From: Selaginella moellendorffii
Taxonomy: Eukaryota > Streptophyta > Lycopodiopsida > Selaginellales > Selaginellaceae
NCBI RefSeq assembly: GCF_000143415.4
Contig: NW_003314341.1
Span: forward strand, 850,682-914,681
Length of the DNA: 64,000 nucleotides
Reading direction: 5' to 3'
Both the position numbers and the translations under genes were made by a program. The notes under the pieces are model-generated. The model saw nothing but the letters and a program-made list of their open reading frames with translations, was not told the DNA's origin and made no database searches. Positions 10,110 through 19,392 of this stretch are shown piece by piece. Within the stretch, counting starts at the first letter, position 1. The number at the start of each line of letters is the position of its first letter.

Positions 10110-10792
10110 TGTGAGACACAAAATCCCTAAGCCCCAAAGTGGAGCCAGAAGGGTGCCACATGGTAGTGGCCGAAGCGAAAGCCAAATGAGCGTAACACGT
10201 TTGGACTAAAAGTTCTGACTTGAAAGGTCGAGAGCGGGAGTGGAACTCCCAACAAAGTGCTCGAGGAACGAGCATGAAGCAAGCAATAAGCAAGGCTCCA
10301 AAAAGGGACCCAAAAAGGACCAACACATGACACGTGGAAGTGTCCGAGATAGACCCGAGTTGGAGTCCGAAGTGGAGTCTGAAGTGGAGTCCGAGATGGA
10401 CCCGAGTTGGAGTCCAAAGTGGAGTCCAAAGTAGAGTCCAAGAAGGACCCAAGATGGAGTCCGAGGTTGAGACCGAGACCGGGACCGGGACCGGGACCGA
10501 GACCGAGACCGAGACCGAGACTGAGATTGGGACCGAGACCAAGGCCGAGGCCGACTCCGAGTCCGAGTCCGAGTCCAAGTCCAAGTCTGAGTTCAAGTCT
10601 GAGAGGGTGAAAGCCCAAAGCGTTCGTCTCCCAGACCCTGGGGGGTTTGGTGAGCTCCAAAAGTATAGTAAGGGGGAGGACTGCAGTGGAGCCAGTTTGG
10701 CTAGGTAAGGCCAGTTTGGCCAAGGAAGGTTGTACCCAGTGTTGGGTGATGAGCTGCCCACTGGGAAGTCCAAGACTAGAGTGAACACAGAA
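10110..10792 (+). repeat. LTR-B copy b, left part (interrupted by DNA transposon)
   Basis: It starts TGTGAGACACAAAATCCC and runs through the hexamer array (10325-10610) and the CCCAAAGCGTTCGTCTCCC module to GTGAACACAGAA. There it is broken by the 12.46-kb transposon and resumes at 23255. The join is supported by intact relatives, which read GTGAA-ACAGACCGACAAGC (8.64 kb) or GTGAACATGGACCGACAAGC (37.78 kb) across the same point on the minus strand. Confidence 0.85.
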
Positions 10793-10816
10793 AAGCTCTA
10801 TTTCGTTAAAGTGGGA
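10793..10816 (+). repeat. Left terminal inverted repeat of the transposon
   Basis: 24 bases beginning AAGCTCTATTTCG and ending AAAGTGGGA. They are a perfect inverted match to 23231-23254. The flanking AGAA is 10789-10792. The similarity ends after base 24. Confidence 0.92.
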
Positions 10817-11234
10817 ATTGTCATTATCCTACTTGTAAAATAAGGTTTCCAAACCTTTATATAGTATATAAATATAACAAAATTCAACTGCATTGAGGCA
10901 CATGCCATTTTATTTTAAACAAGGAAATGTCTACTCAATCACTTCTCCTCCCCTTGCCACTGCTTCACCTCTCTCTTCTCCTTGTCATCGTCATCCAATT
11001 TCTTTCCATCCATTTAATATTGGCTCAGTTGCTCCGAGTCTAGGTGGAGCCCAAGTCCCCATTCAATCTTTACTTTCCCCTTATTAATAAAACAACTTCG
11101 TAGACTTCCAATAACATGCTGTAACACTTCTAGTATAATGCAAATCCTCTCAAAGAATTGTCTTTTAATATTAATACAATGGCATGGAACCCCATGCCAT
11201 AATAAGTTACATTTTTAAATAAATACATGCCATC

Positions 11235-12097
11235 TCAGACTGTTATTTTTTGCCTCCAACGCCTATACAATAATCTTGGAATTTCATCACTCTCCACACT
11301 ATCAGGATTTAAACCCAATAGTAATGCCATCTCTTCTCTAATACGTCCATGCTCATGTTCAGTGGTCGAAGAACCCATCCGGTTGAGCAGATTATGGAGA
11401 TGCGGATAGTGCTTGGCTAGACAATATACATGCCATAAATGATGACTGGTGTCTGTCCGATCAAATGGCTTCTGATATACCGTTCCATCTGCCATTTGGT
11501 TGATTTCTGCAGCCACCTCCTGGACTGGTCGGTTTTCTATCACCATCGCTCCAAGCCATTTTGCAAGGTCCCCCAGAACATACGGTTTCTTCTCCCTAGT
11601 TTCCATATTGCAAGAGATGGGGTGCACTGCATATGTGTGCGTGTTCGCTGCAGTTTTAATCGGCGAGTCATCGATAATGAGGATTTCACTTGACCTAGCA
11701 GTCCGGTTCATCACTACAGCCTCTGGCTTGACGAAGATGGGCTTGCTACCCCTCACATGGACCATAGTCAAGCAATCCTCCTGCGTTAGGAGAAAGTCAA
11801 ATGGTAATATTACTCGCGTCTGATCGTACATCATCTGTAGCAACGTTAATGCATTGTGGCACATCATGGATGTCCAAACTCCCAATTGCAAATTGAACCC
11901 GGCCCTCTGTTTTAAGTGTCGCATGGTCATTATTAGATCCCGCAGTTTCTCCCGTGTGATTAATGTGAATCTGTCTCTTTTGACCAACTTGCGACCGCAG
12001 GCTTTGGAGGGTGCAATGACATTCGAGGACGAGCCACGCTCATGGGAGAAAAGGACACCATTCAGATCAAAAACGATACAGTACCTTCGCCGTGACT
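11235..12097 (-). CDS. FCP1/NIF-like HAD phosphatase domain, last exon
   Basis: The exon begins after an acceptor (TTTCATTTCAG, minus strand) and encodes ESRRRYCIVFDLNGVLF. Motif I of the HAD fold appears as DLNGV, where active FCP1 enzymes have DxDGT/V; the second Asp is Asn here. Motif III appears as LIIDDSP, about 140 residues later. The C-terminal 100 residues are not recognised. FCP1-like enzymes remove phosphate from serine/threonine, for example in the Pol II tail. The Asp-to-Asn change makes activity doubtful, though DxN variants are common among plant FCP1-like proteins. The exon joins in frame to 12145-12751 through a 47-base intron, so the domain is the C-terminus of a larger protein. 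It stops at 11235-11237. Confidence 0.75.
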
Positions 12098-12144
12098 CTG
12101 AAATGAAATGCGTCAGCATAAAAAATGGTACAAGTCAATTTTAC
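12098..12144 (-). other. 47-base intron before the FCP1-like exon
   Basis: On the minus strand it begins GTAAAATTGAC and ends CATTTCATTTCAG. It is phase 1 and joins ANIVD to ESRRRYC. It contains no palindrome and so gives a control for the palindrome-bearing introns of the same gene. Confidence 0.75.
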
Positions 12145-13517
12145 CATCTACAATATTAGCGAATGGTGCTCCCGATGGTCGTTGAGAGGGTTTTGGTCGA
12201 GGAAACGTGAAGGGCGGAAATACTCTCCTCTGCAATGTGGGGTCAATCGCATCCGATGGCGTGTGGGCACATGCCATTTCAGCTGTAGACTCTGGTACAA
12301 CTGGCTCAACAGTGGCATGGGGTGGTTCCGATGGCGTGTGATCACACGCCATTTCAGCTGGTGCCTCCGTTGGCAAAGTGGACATGACCGAACAGGCAGC
12401 AGGGGCGGTGTAGGGAGGTTCCAACGGCGCGTAGTCAGACGATTGGGCACAAGTTGAGTCCGTTGGAAATGAGGATACGACCGGCTCGGCGGCTGGGGCG
12501 GCCTCATGCGGGTCCAATGGCGCCTAGTCATCGTCAGTTGGATACGTGGACAAGATTGACTCAGTGGTATGGGCAGCATCAAGTGGAGCGTGGTCAGCTT
12601 GCTTGGCGTTGATATGGATAGTAGCCTCCACCAGCTCTGATGACTCTTGCAGGCAAGTAGAGTCCACTGGCGGATCCATATGCATGTCCAAATATCTCCC
12701 TTCGATTGAGATGGTATCCTCCCGTGCTACTAAAAACAAACTCATTAGCACATTGAATCGACTATACTGTATTTACCATCAACTGCTATTGAGGAACTAG
12801 GACCGATATCACTTGGGCGCACTGCTGATTCTGAAGGATTGGACATACGTTTCGACCCTTGCTTGGCACTATCCTTCCTCGACACTAAAGGCTAGAGTTT
12901 GTAAATTCAACTGAATAATCTCTACTTACCATTTGCTCTGCGACCTACATGGACAATGTTAGAAATGGTAAAAGGTTAGGAATGGATGTACTATTATTTA
13001 CCTGATGGTTTGTCTTGTATGACCTTCCTCCGCTGCTCTTTGGCCACCTCAGGCTGGCCATCGTCGTCATCATCGTCGTCGTCGTTATTGTGATCGTCAC
13101 CATTGTGAGGACCATCCAAGTCCTCTTCGTCCTCCTCTTCTTCGTCCTTCTGCTCTTCCTACTCATTATCTTTCTCTGGCTCCTCATCCCCCTCCTGCAT
13201 TTCTTCCATAGGCTGCTCAGGTTGGATGGCTTGTTCTTCCAGGACCATCTTGGGAAAATCATCTGGCCGAGTCTCCATCTCAAAATACAAGACATCCATA
13301 GCCTATTTTAGTGCGTGACCTAGGACCGTATCCTCACCCGACTGTCTTAACATGGTTTCTTGCACCCTTCGAAGACGACGAGATGAGAAAAACGTGGCCC
13401 TGACTTGAAAAGCATCCCTCATCCATTGTACTTCTCCATTGAGATTGGGGAAGGGGAGTCCGCCATAGGAATCTGAGTCAGGAGGTGGTGACTGGCTGCT
13501 TTCACTCAGCCCTTGAT
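12145..13517 (-). CDS. Acidic and repetitive linker exons of the minus-strand transposon gene (three in-frame TAG)
   Basis: The 5' part (13002-13517) begins DQGLSESSQSPPPDSD. It continues through a DAFQVRATFFSSRRLRRVQE segment to a very acidic run (DEEEEDEEDLDG, then eight Asp). Several small introns follow near 12750-13001. The 3' part (12145-12751) has loose repeats of about 33 residues built on HAPLD/YAPLE...STYPTD and two AEMAC-HTPS peptides made by exonic palindromes. Three TAG codons interrupt an otherwise open frame: ALK-TAG-AMDV (13303), DNE-TAG-EEQ (near 13165) and DDD-TAG-APLD (12524). The copy is therefore probably non-functional, unless TAG is read through. I do not recognise the family. 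Confidence 0.5.
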
Positions 13518-13564
13518 CTGCAATGAATGGCATGAGCACACACGCCATAACCGCGAGGCATTAC
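13518..13564 (-). other. Palindrome-bearing intron, 47 bases
   Basis: Minus strand: starts GTAATGCCTCG and ends CATTCATTGCAG. It is phase 1 and joins GNEKMI to DQGLSE. The 22-bp palindrome (13527-13548) occupies almost half of the intron and ends 9 bases before the 3' splice site. Confidence 0.75.
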
Positions 13565-13972
13565 CTATCATCTTTTCGTTGCCCTTCTTCCTTTTCGAAT
13601 CAAACGCCTCTGATCCCAACGACTGTCCAACGTGCTTTCGCTTTTTATGACCACTGTCAGTTTGAGCTTGGCTGGTGCTTGCCTGTTTTGCCTTTGAAGA
13701 AGTGTCTCCTGCAAGGAATGGCATGAGACCACACGCCATTGCAAATATAATTTGTACCTCCTTTTTTCCTATTGCTTGTCTGTTTGTCCTTCTTCGACAC
13801 GCCACCAGTGCGCTTTTCAGTCCTCGTGTCTGAATATTCACAATGATCTATAATCAAAATGGCGTGAGGCCTCACGTGACCTTACCTTGTGCAGGTTGTG
13901 AGCTCGGCCCAACATGGGTATCTTCAACAGTAGCTGTTAACGCCGTTTCAGCATCTGGGGGTGGCCACACTC
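13565..13972 (-). CDS. Three short internal exons of the minus-strand transposon gene
   Basis: Exons 13886-13972, 13758-13847 and 13565-13708 encode a hydrophilic stretch: VWPPPDAETALTATVEDT, then HCEYSDTRTEKRTGG with a lysine-rich run, then SSKAKQASTSQAQTDSGHKKR and FDSKRKKGNEKMI. All the introns between them are phase 1 and the frame is kept across each one, which supports the exon calls. The basic clusters could be nuclear localisation signals. No domain is recognised. Confidence 0.68.
13709..13757 (-). other. Palindrome-bearing intron, 49 bases
   Basis: Minus strand: starts GTACAAATTATAT and ends CATTCCTTGCAG. It is phase 1 and joins NRKKG to GDTSSK. The palindrome (13718-13739) ends 9 bases before the 3' splice site. 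Confidence 0.75.
13848..13885 (-). other. Palindrome-bearing intron, 38 bases
   Basis: Minus strand: starts GTAAGGTCACGTGAGG and ends CATTTTGATTATAG. It is phase 1 and joins SSQPAQ to DHCEYSD. More than half of this very short intron is the palindrome. Confidence 0.75.
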
Positions 13973-14022
13973 CTGCATACAGAGCTTGTGAGATAACATT
14001 TAAACTTAAAGTGCGTACTCAC

Positions 14023-16576
14023 CAGGTTCGCAGAGAAGATACTGTTTTTCTTTGGCAACTGTAATTATATGCTCCATTGAAGTCACCTCTTCAATGGAGT
14101 TTGTCACCGCAACACACGGGACACCCTTGAGTAGTGCGGCTCGAAAGAATAGTCTGCCGCAGTTGTACTCGACAACGCATTTGCCCTTGGAGTCGGAAGC
14201 AGGTGACCCACCTGCTATTGCGTTGAAGACCCAGCTGAGCATTTCCCATGCTGCACCTGGAGCTTTCTTTGGATTCGAAAGCTCCATAGCCGTCTTCAGT
14301 TCCTCAGGCACGGGTAAATTGACCTCCCTTAGATCAATTCGATCGGCCTTGTCGAACGAAGCTGGGAAGTCACTCCAGTCCCACTCTGCTGCAGGACCAA
14401 TAACAAGGGCGAGTGTGAAGATGCGGACATTCGTCGGTATCTTCTTCTTAGCTATTATCCCATGGATCTCCCGCATCTCCTTGCCTTTCAACCGAGCCTT
14501 CACCTCGTTCAAGGCCTTCCAGAACTTGTGATAGGATTCGGAGTCGTAGATCATATAGTGGACTGAAGATTCCACCTCCGCAAATCCCACCATTAAGTCA
14601 ATGATGGAGCTGACTTCATCTGCATGAGTGATCTCCTCGTTTGTGAAGTCCATCACACAAAAGATGTTCTTGACCTGCTCATCTCCGCGGGAAACGATGC
14701 TCCTCCACCTTTGATCCTCATCCGAATTCAAGTATACCCAGTAAGGTTCTCGATAGGCCTCTGTTGCGGGGTCGAGCTGTTTCTGAAGCCGGCGGTCGAC
14801 ATCACTCTTAATGAAATTTGGATACTGATCCAACTTCTCAGCTTTACTTTTCGTGGCATCCCGCAGCAGATCGATGAACTTGGGGGCCCCCTTCACGTAC
14901 TCGTCGATGTCTTCATTTGACAAATCCAGCGCTTCCATCATCTCTTGCGTGGTGTCGATGCTCACCCTCTCCACGGCCACTTGCTCGAAGATCCAATCCT
15001 TCAATAGCGCACGAGCTCTCAGAGTCGTGCACAAGTCCTCGTATGTCACAATATGGCTGGGAGTCATTTTGGTCTTGTTGAAGACTACCTCACCACGTAG
15101 AAGAGCATTAGCCACTGTCAGAAGGTCGTCGTCGTCTAGAGACCGCGAGAAACGCAAGGCGTTGAGCTTCAAATCATTGGGCTTCCGGCCGTCCTCCACA
15201 CCCATTGAGTTTAGTAACTCCTCGTCATGGTACCTCCTCAGCACATCTACCCATTTGTCAAAAACAACTTTTGTCGCGAGTAGAATGTTATGGATGCTGA
15301 GTGTGTCATTGACCCCCAGTGTTTTCGAGAGAAGACTCGAGAATTCCTGCAATGGAAATGGCGTGAGCCCACATGCTATGCCACATGCAACGAGGCTTAC
15401 CTGCCAGGCGCTAGTTGCTAGTGCACGTCCTTGTCCTGGTTTTTGTGGCTTCTTCAGTTGAACCCAGAGCTTCCGTGTTCGTGCCAATGTCTCGTGCAGA
15501 CCCAATTTGTAGCACGTTTCTTGCTTGACATTCTGCGCATGGGAGATGTATATGATAGATCGGAGGGGCGAGTTGCCTTTTATCAGGCGGACAACTCTTG
15601 TCTTGAAGACTTTCTTCACCTCCTCGCCCACCATAATATCCACAACTATCTCTTGCATCGCCAAGCTAGAATGCTGCCCGGAGACGGCATAGAACCGGAT
15701 GTTCTGATCGTCCAACACCTTCCTATTGATCAAGTCTGGAAACCTCGTCTCGCCCTTCATTGTTCGGTAGTAGGGGATCACGTCTGCGATGTCGGGTGTT
15801 ACTAGACTTGCCAGCATCCTCTGCTTCAGTTTCTCCACCCACTCATCAGATACTAGCCTGTGGTTGTATTTGCTTTGGATGTCGATACGGCTCACGTCGA
15901 TTGTATATACTTTGTTGGAATAGTAACAAGTACTATTATCTGCGACAATTTTTGCTGCCTCTTCTTGCTCTTTCTGCTCTTTGCAGCTCTTCTTTTTGGT
16001 GGGTGTAGTGTTCGAACCCGAGGCAATGGCATCACCGAGTAGCTTCTTTTTTGGAGGAAAGTCGGACTTCGGCTTGAGCTTGACCACCCTTTTCTGCTTC
16101 GGGGTAGTTTCCAGATCGACCCCCTTCCCCTTCGCTTCGCGAACTTGAGGCACTCTCAACGGCTCAATGTTGGAATATAGTTTTTGAACATCGCCGTAGG
16201 TGAGGTCCGTGGATTCTATGTGATCTTCATAGACCCGCAGCGTCTTTGAAATTGTGGGCCTCCTGGACAACCTCTCCCTAGCTCCCTCTAGGAATTCCTC
16301 ATAGCCGCTGCCCCCCTCCGGGAAGCCGCTAGGATGTGCAAGGTGGATCTTGAAGGCAGACGCTGTCTCTACCACAAGTGCCAGTCCATATTCTTGCATG
16401 GAACTGCATGGAGTGTCTGTCACTTGGATGAGGATCCCCATGCATTCTTTTCTCCCACCATCTGTGTTGTACAGCCTCAGATCCTCGCCTTCCATCCCGA
16501 AAGTCCAACTGGTGAGCTCCTCCCCCTTCTCTGCATCCACATTGACAGTGGCTGGAAGAAGAACACAATTCCTCGC
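14023..16576 (-). CDS. ParB/Srx-like protein, main exons of the minus-strand transposon gene
   Basis: Two long exons (15401-16576 and 14023-15346) encode about 830 residues. The first 150 residues are not recognised. Then comes a lysine-rich segment (PKQKRVVKLKPK, KKKSCKEQKEQEE), a likely nuclear signal. Residues about 230-320 resemble the ParB/sulfiredoxin fold: VYTIDVSRIDIQ, RLVSDEWVEKLKQRML, then FYAVSGQHSSLAM, which matches the xxxGxHRxxA core of ParB-like N-terminal domains with Gln-His-Ser. The rest is helical and unassigned. Near the end, KCVVEYNCGRLFFRAALLKG faintly recalls a methyltransferase motif I, which is speculative. The donor after CEP (14022) leads into the exons at 13886-13972. 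Confidence 0.65.
15347..15400 (-). other. Palindrome-bearing intron, 54 bases, frame-neutral
   Basis: Minus strand: starts GTAAGCCTCGTTG and ends CATTTCCATTGCAG. It is phase 0 and joins SAWQ to EFSSLL. It is a multiple of three and has no stop, so retention would insert 18 residues. The splice sites are strong and the insert contains the palindrome (15358-15379), so I favour an intron. Confidence 0.72.
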
Positions 16577-17202
16577 CTGTTCAAAAATGCACAACAATTA
16601 GAGCTGACAGATGAAAAGCTAGCAGCTGGAAATAACGTGAGGCCACACGCCATTCACCACTGCATCAGATGTCTTGAGGCTGCATCCTAAGATGGCATGA
16701 GGCTACACGCCATCTATAACCAGACTGCACTCGAGAGCCCAATCGGTGCATGCCAATGTTGCTACTGAATGGCATGTGGCCTCATGCCATTTTCTACTTG
16801 GCCTAAAAGACTTACCATTTGAAGCCGAATGGAGGCATGACAATCGAGGCCGGACTCGCTGGCGAATGTGCACTGTGTGTGCAGCGGATCGTAGCAGCAA
16901 GGCTACTCTGCCACTTACAGTTGGAGAGTAGCGCTGAAATCTCCCGGGACGCCAAGTGGGCTGTGTGTGGGTGGCGGAGTGGGCGGCGGAGTTGGCGGCG
17001 AAGTTACAAACTGGGTGTGTCTTGAAGTGGACGCCGATGCACACGAGCACGATGCGAGCGCGAGTGTGATGCAAGCGCGAGTGGACGCCGATGCACATGA
17101 GAAACCTGTAGAAAAGGTAGATGAGCGCGAATGTGAGCGTGATCGCGAGTGGGAGCGCGATGCGAGCGCGAGTACGAAGCAAAATGCAAAACCTAACCTC
17201 AC
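16577..17202 (-). CDS. Probable 5' exons of the minus-strand transposon gene (structure uncertain)
   Basis: Upstream of the main exon there are good donors and acceptors at short intervals: an intron at 16765-16815, possible 32- to 34-base introns at 16626-16657 and 16687-16720, and a donor GTAAGTGG near 16925. The first frame (from 17202) gives a low-complexity start, rich in Ala/Ser/Arg and then PPTPPPTPPPTHSPLG. I could not trace one continuous frame through all these exons to ARNCVLLPATV at 16576, so the start codon is unknown. The DNA around 17030-17200 is itself a GAGCGCGAGTG-type repeat. Confidence 0.35.
16765..16815 (-). other. Palindrome-bearing intron, 51 bases
   Basis: Minus strand: donor ATG|GTAAGTC, acceptor GCCATTCAG. 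The palindrome (16769-16790) ends only 4 bases before the 3' splice site, so its right arm overlaps the place of the polypyrimidine tract. The phase was not confirmed by protein similarity. Confidence 0.6.
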
Positions 17203-17239
17203 ACGCGCGAAATGTCACGACGGTTGGTAATCCCGCCAC

Positions 17240-19392
17240 GTCATCATTCCTCGGACTTGGGCGCCACCATTAATTTTTGGATCGCCACGCGCATGCATGC
17301 ACGTGAAATCCAAAAGAAATCTGCAACGTCATCATTCCTTGGACTGCATGCACGCGAAATCCAAAAGAAAGATCATGATTGGGATATCATTTAATACCCT
17401 CGCTATATTTATACCATGCATGATTGGATATTCCAAAGCATCTTGTATTTCCAAAAATGCCAGATGTTCAGCTAAATAAATTGTCAGAGGATTTGATGTG
17501 ACGTTCAAGCGTGTGGGCTCATGCAATTTTGATCCCAAAAAATGCACCAAAAAATGCTCAGCGTCATCTGGCGTTATCTCTTGAATGGCGTGGGGCCGCA
17601 TGCCATTTTCAGGGGCACATAGGAGTATATTCCTAGAATATTCTAACACGAGCGAGATTGTTTTGAGTTTTCTGGAGATCCAACCGTTAGATCGCAACTA
17701 GATTTTACAGAATGGTATACAATGTCTTTCTTGATGACCCTGCAAAGAAGCATCTCAATCGGACACCACATGAGACCACACGAGCCTTACAATGTTTCAG
17801 GGGCATTTGCCATAGATCCGACCGTTATTTTGCTCCAAGATTTTACAGTTTGGTGTGCATTGACCTTTCCATCGACACTGCAAAGGGACATCACAATCAG
17901 ATGCGGGATCACAAGAAACCAACTTCACTAACTCTGGTTTCACCAAGATCTACGTAAGGAGTTATGAAATGAAAGGACCCTCTCTATTGAAATGTGTTTA
18001 TGGTCCTAGGGGCATTGTGACATATCAAAGGATTTTGCATCAAGTTTTGTATTTGCATGTTTATCAAGCTACTGAATTGCTAAACCCTAAACCCTAAACC
18101 CTAAACATGTGGCAAATGCTGCGTGAAGAAAGATGCCTTTTCTGGGCAAATGCTGTAAGAGGCAGATGCCGAGTAGATGTATCTCAGGCTAGCGAAGGGG
18201 ACAAACAAAAGCTAGCTATAAACATGACGGGATGCAAATAGATTACTAGGCTGGTCCTGCGAAAATCAAAAACCATAATTGAAAACATTGAAAATGCAAA
18301 AAGAAAGGTTTATAATATTTTTGAATTTTAAGCAACCAAAGGGAATGTAAATAGGGCATGTGTTTGTAAGTTTAAAAATGCCTCAACCACTTAAATTCCC
18401 AAGTAAATAAAGCTGTTTCTATTTTTGGTACAGGTAAACTTTATAGCGTGTGGGCTCATGCAATTTTGAACCAAAAAATGCACCAAAAAATGCTCGACTA
18501 GCATTATTCTTTGAATGGCGTGTGGCCTTATATTGCCATAAATGGACGTACACACACAGCATAATTATTCCTTTACACGGCGAATAATCTTGGCGCGGAT
18601 CGCTGACACGGCATGGCAAAGTTCGAATCACTGACATGGCACAGCTGGATCGAGGCAAGGACATGATGTGACAAAGTTCAACCTCCGACAGCAAAGTCTA
18701 GAAGCTACTTAGTTTGAAATTTGTCAGAGGAATCATAAGATCTGGTTTGTCAGAGGATTTGATGTGACGTTCAAGCGTGTGTTATTTTTGAATTCTCGAA
18801 CTCATTCCTAGGTCTATCATTTTTGTGCGCCGTGTTCTTGGTTCTGCTGAGCGCAATGAGCGCTGCTTGTGTAAGCAGCGTTGTGAGCTGTGGTTTATGT
18901 GTCTATAAGCGGTTGCGGCATTGCGAGCGCCATTGCGAGCGGCAGTTTATGCGAGTGGCAGTTTGTGCGAGCGGCGCTACGAGCAGTTGCGGTGTTGCGA
19001 GCGGCGCTACGAGTAGTTGCGGTGTTGCGAGCGGCACTGTCTTTGGTGTGGCTACCGCTTCCTCTTGATATTCGGCACTTGTGCTTCCTGGTATGTTCAC
19101 CATGGAATGGCTTAGGACCACATTTAGAAATGGCATGAGGCCACATGCCATCTTGGGCCCTTGCAATTTCATGGCTAGCGTATTGTCATGTATGTTTTTA
19201 CTTGCCTGCAGCTGTGTGTATATCAAGATGTCATGAGGCCTCATGCCAATTTTGTGAATGCGAAATTTCACGTAGGTGTCAATAGCATGTTTGAATAATG
19301 GCATGTGGCCTCATTCTATTTGGTATGTTATGATTTAGGCCATTCTCCAATCATTTTTTGTATGGTCTTAACTTCTTTTCTGCACTTTCAGA
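17240..19392. other. Divergent intergenic region of the transposon
   Basis: This region lies between the starts of the minus and plus genes and should hold both promoters. It has six palindrome copies (17585, 18515, 19130, 19228, 19298 and a weak one near 19105). A direct repeat built on GATGTGACGTTCAAGCGTGT occurs at 17498 and 18760, with a related piece at 18442 (GCGTGTGGGCTCATGCAATT). There is a short telomere-type run (AACCCTAAACCCTAAACCC, near 18084). A GC-rich tandem repeat of about 30 bases (CGAGCGGCGCTACGAG) lies at 18968-19040. A likely 3' splice site (CACTTTCAG) lies directly before the plus-gene ATG, so a 5' UTR intron is probable. Confidence 0.6.

Noticed and set aside
13015-13311. 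Hydrophobic plus-strand frame rich in Val/Ile (membrane-like)
   Set aside because: It is the complement of the acidic GAC/GAG-rich exon of the minus-strand gene, so the hydrophobic look is an artefact.
18084-18103. True telomere or chromosome end (also 55029 and 62880)
   Set aside because: Each run has only two to three CCCTAAA units and is interstitial. Such short runs are common in plant DNA.
17240-19100. GC-rich frames of 60-90 codons (16967-17230, 18823-19138)
   Set aside because: They lie on short GAGCG/GCGAG repeats, change composition with the repeat and have no recognisable domain.
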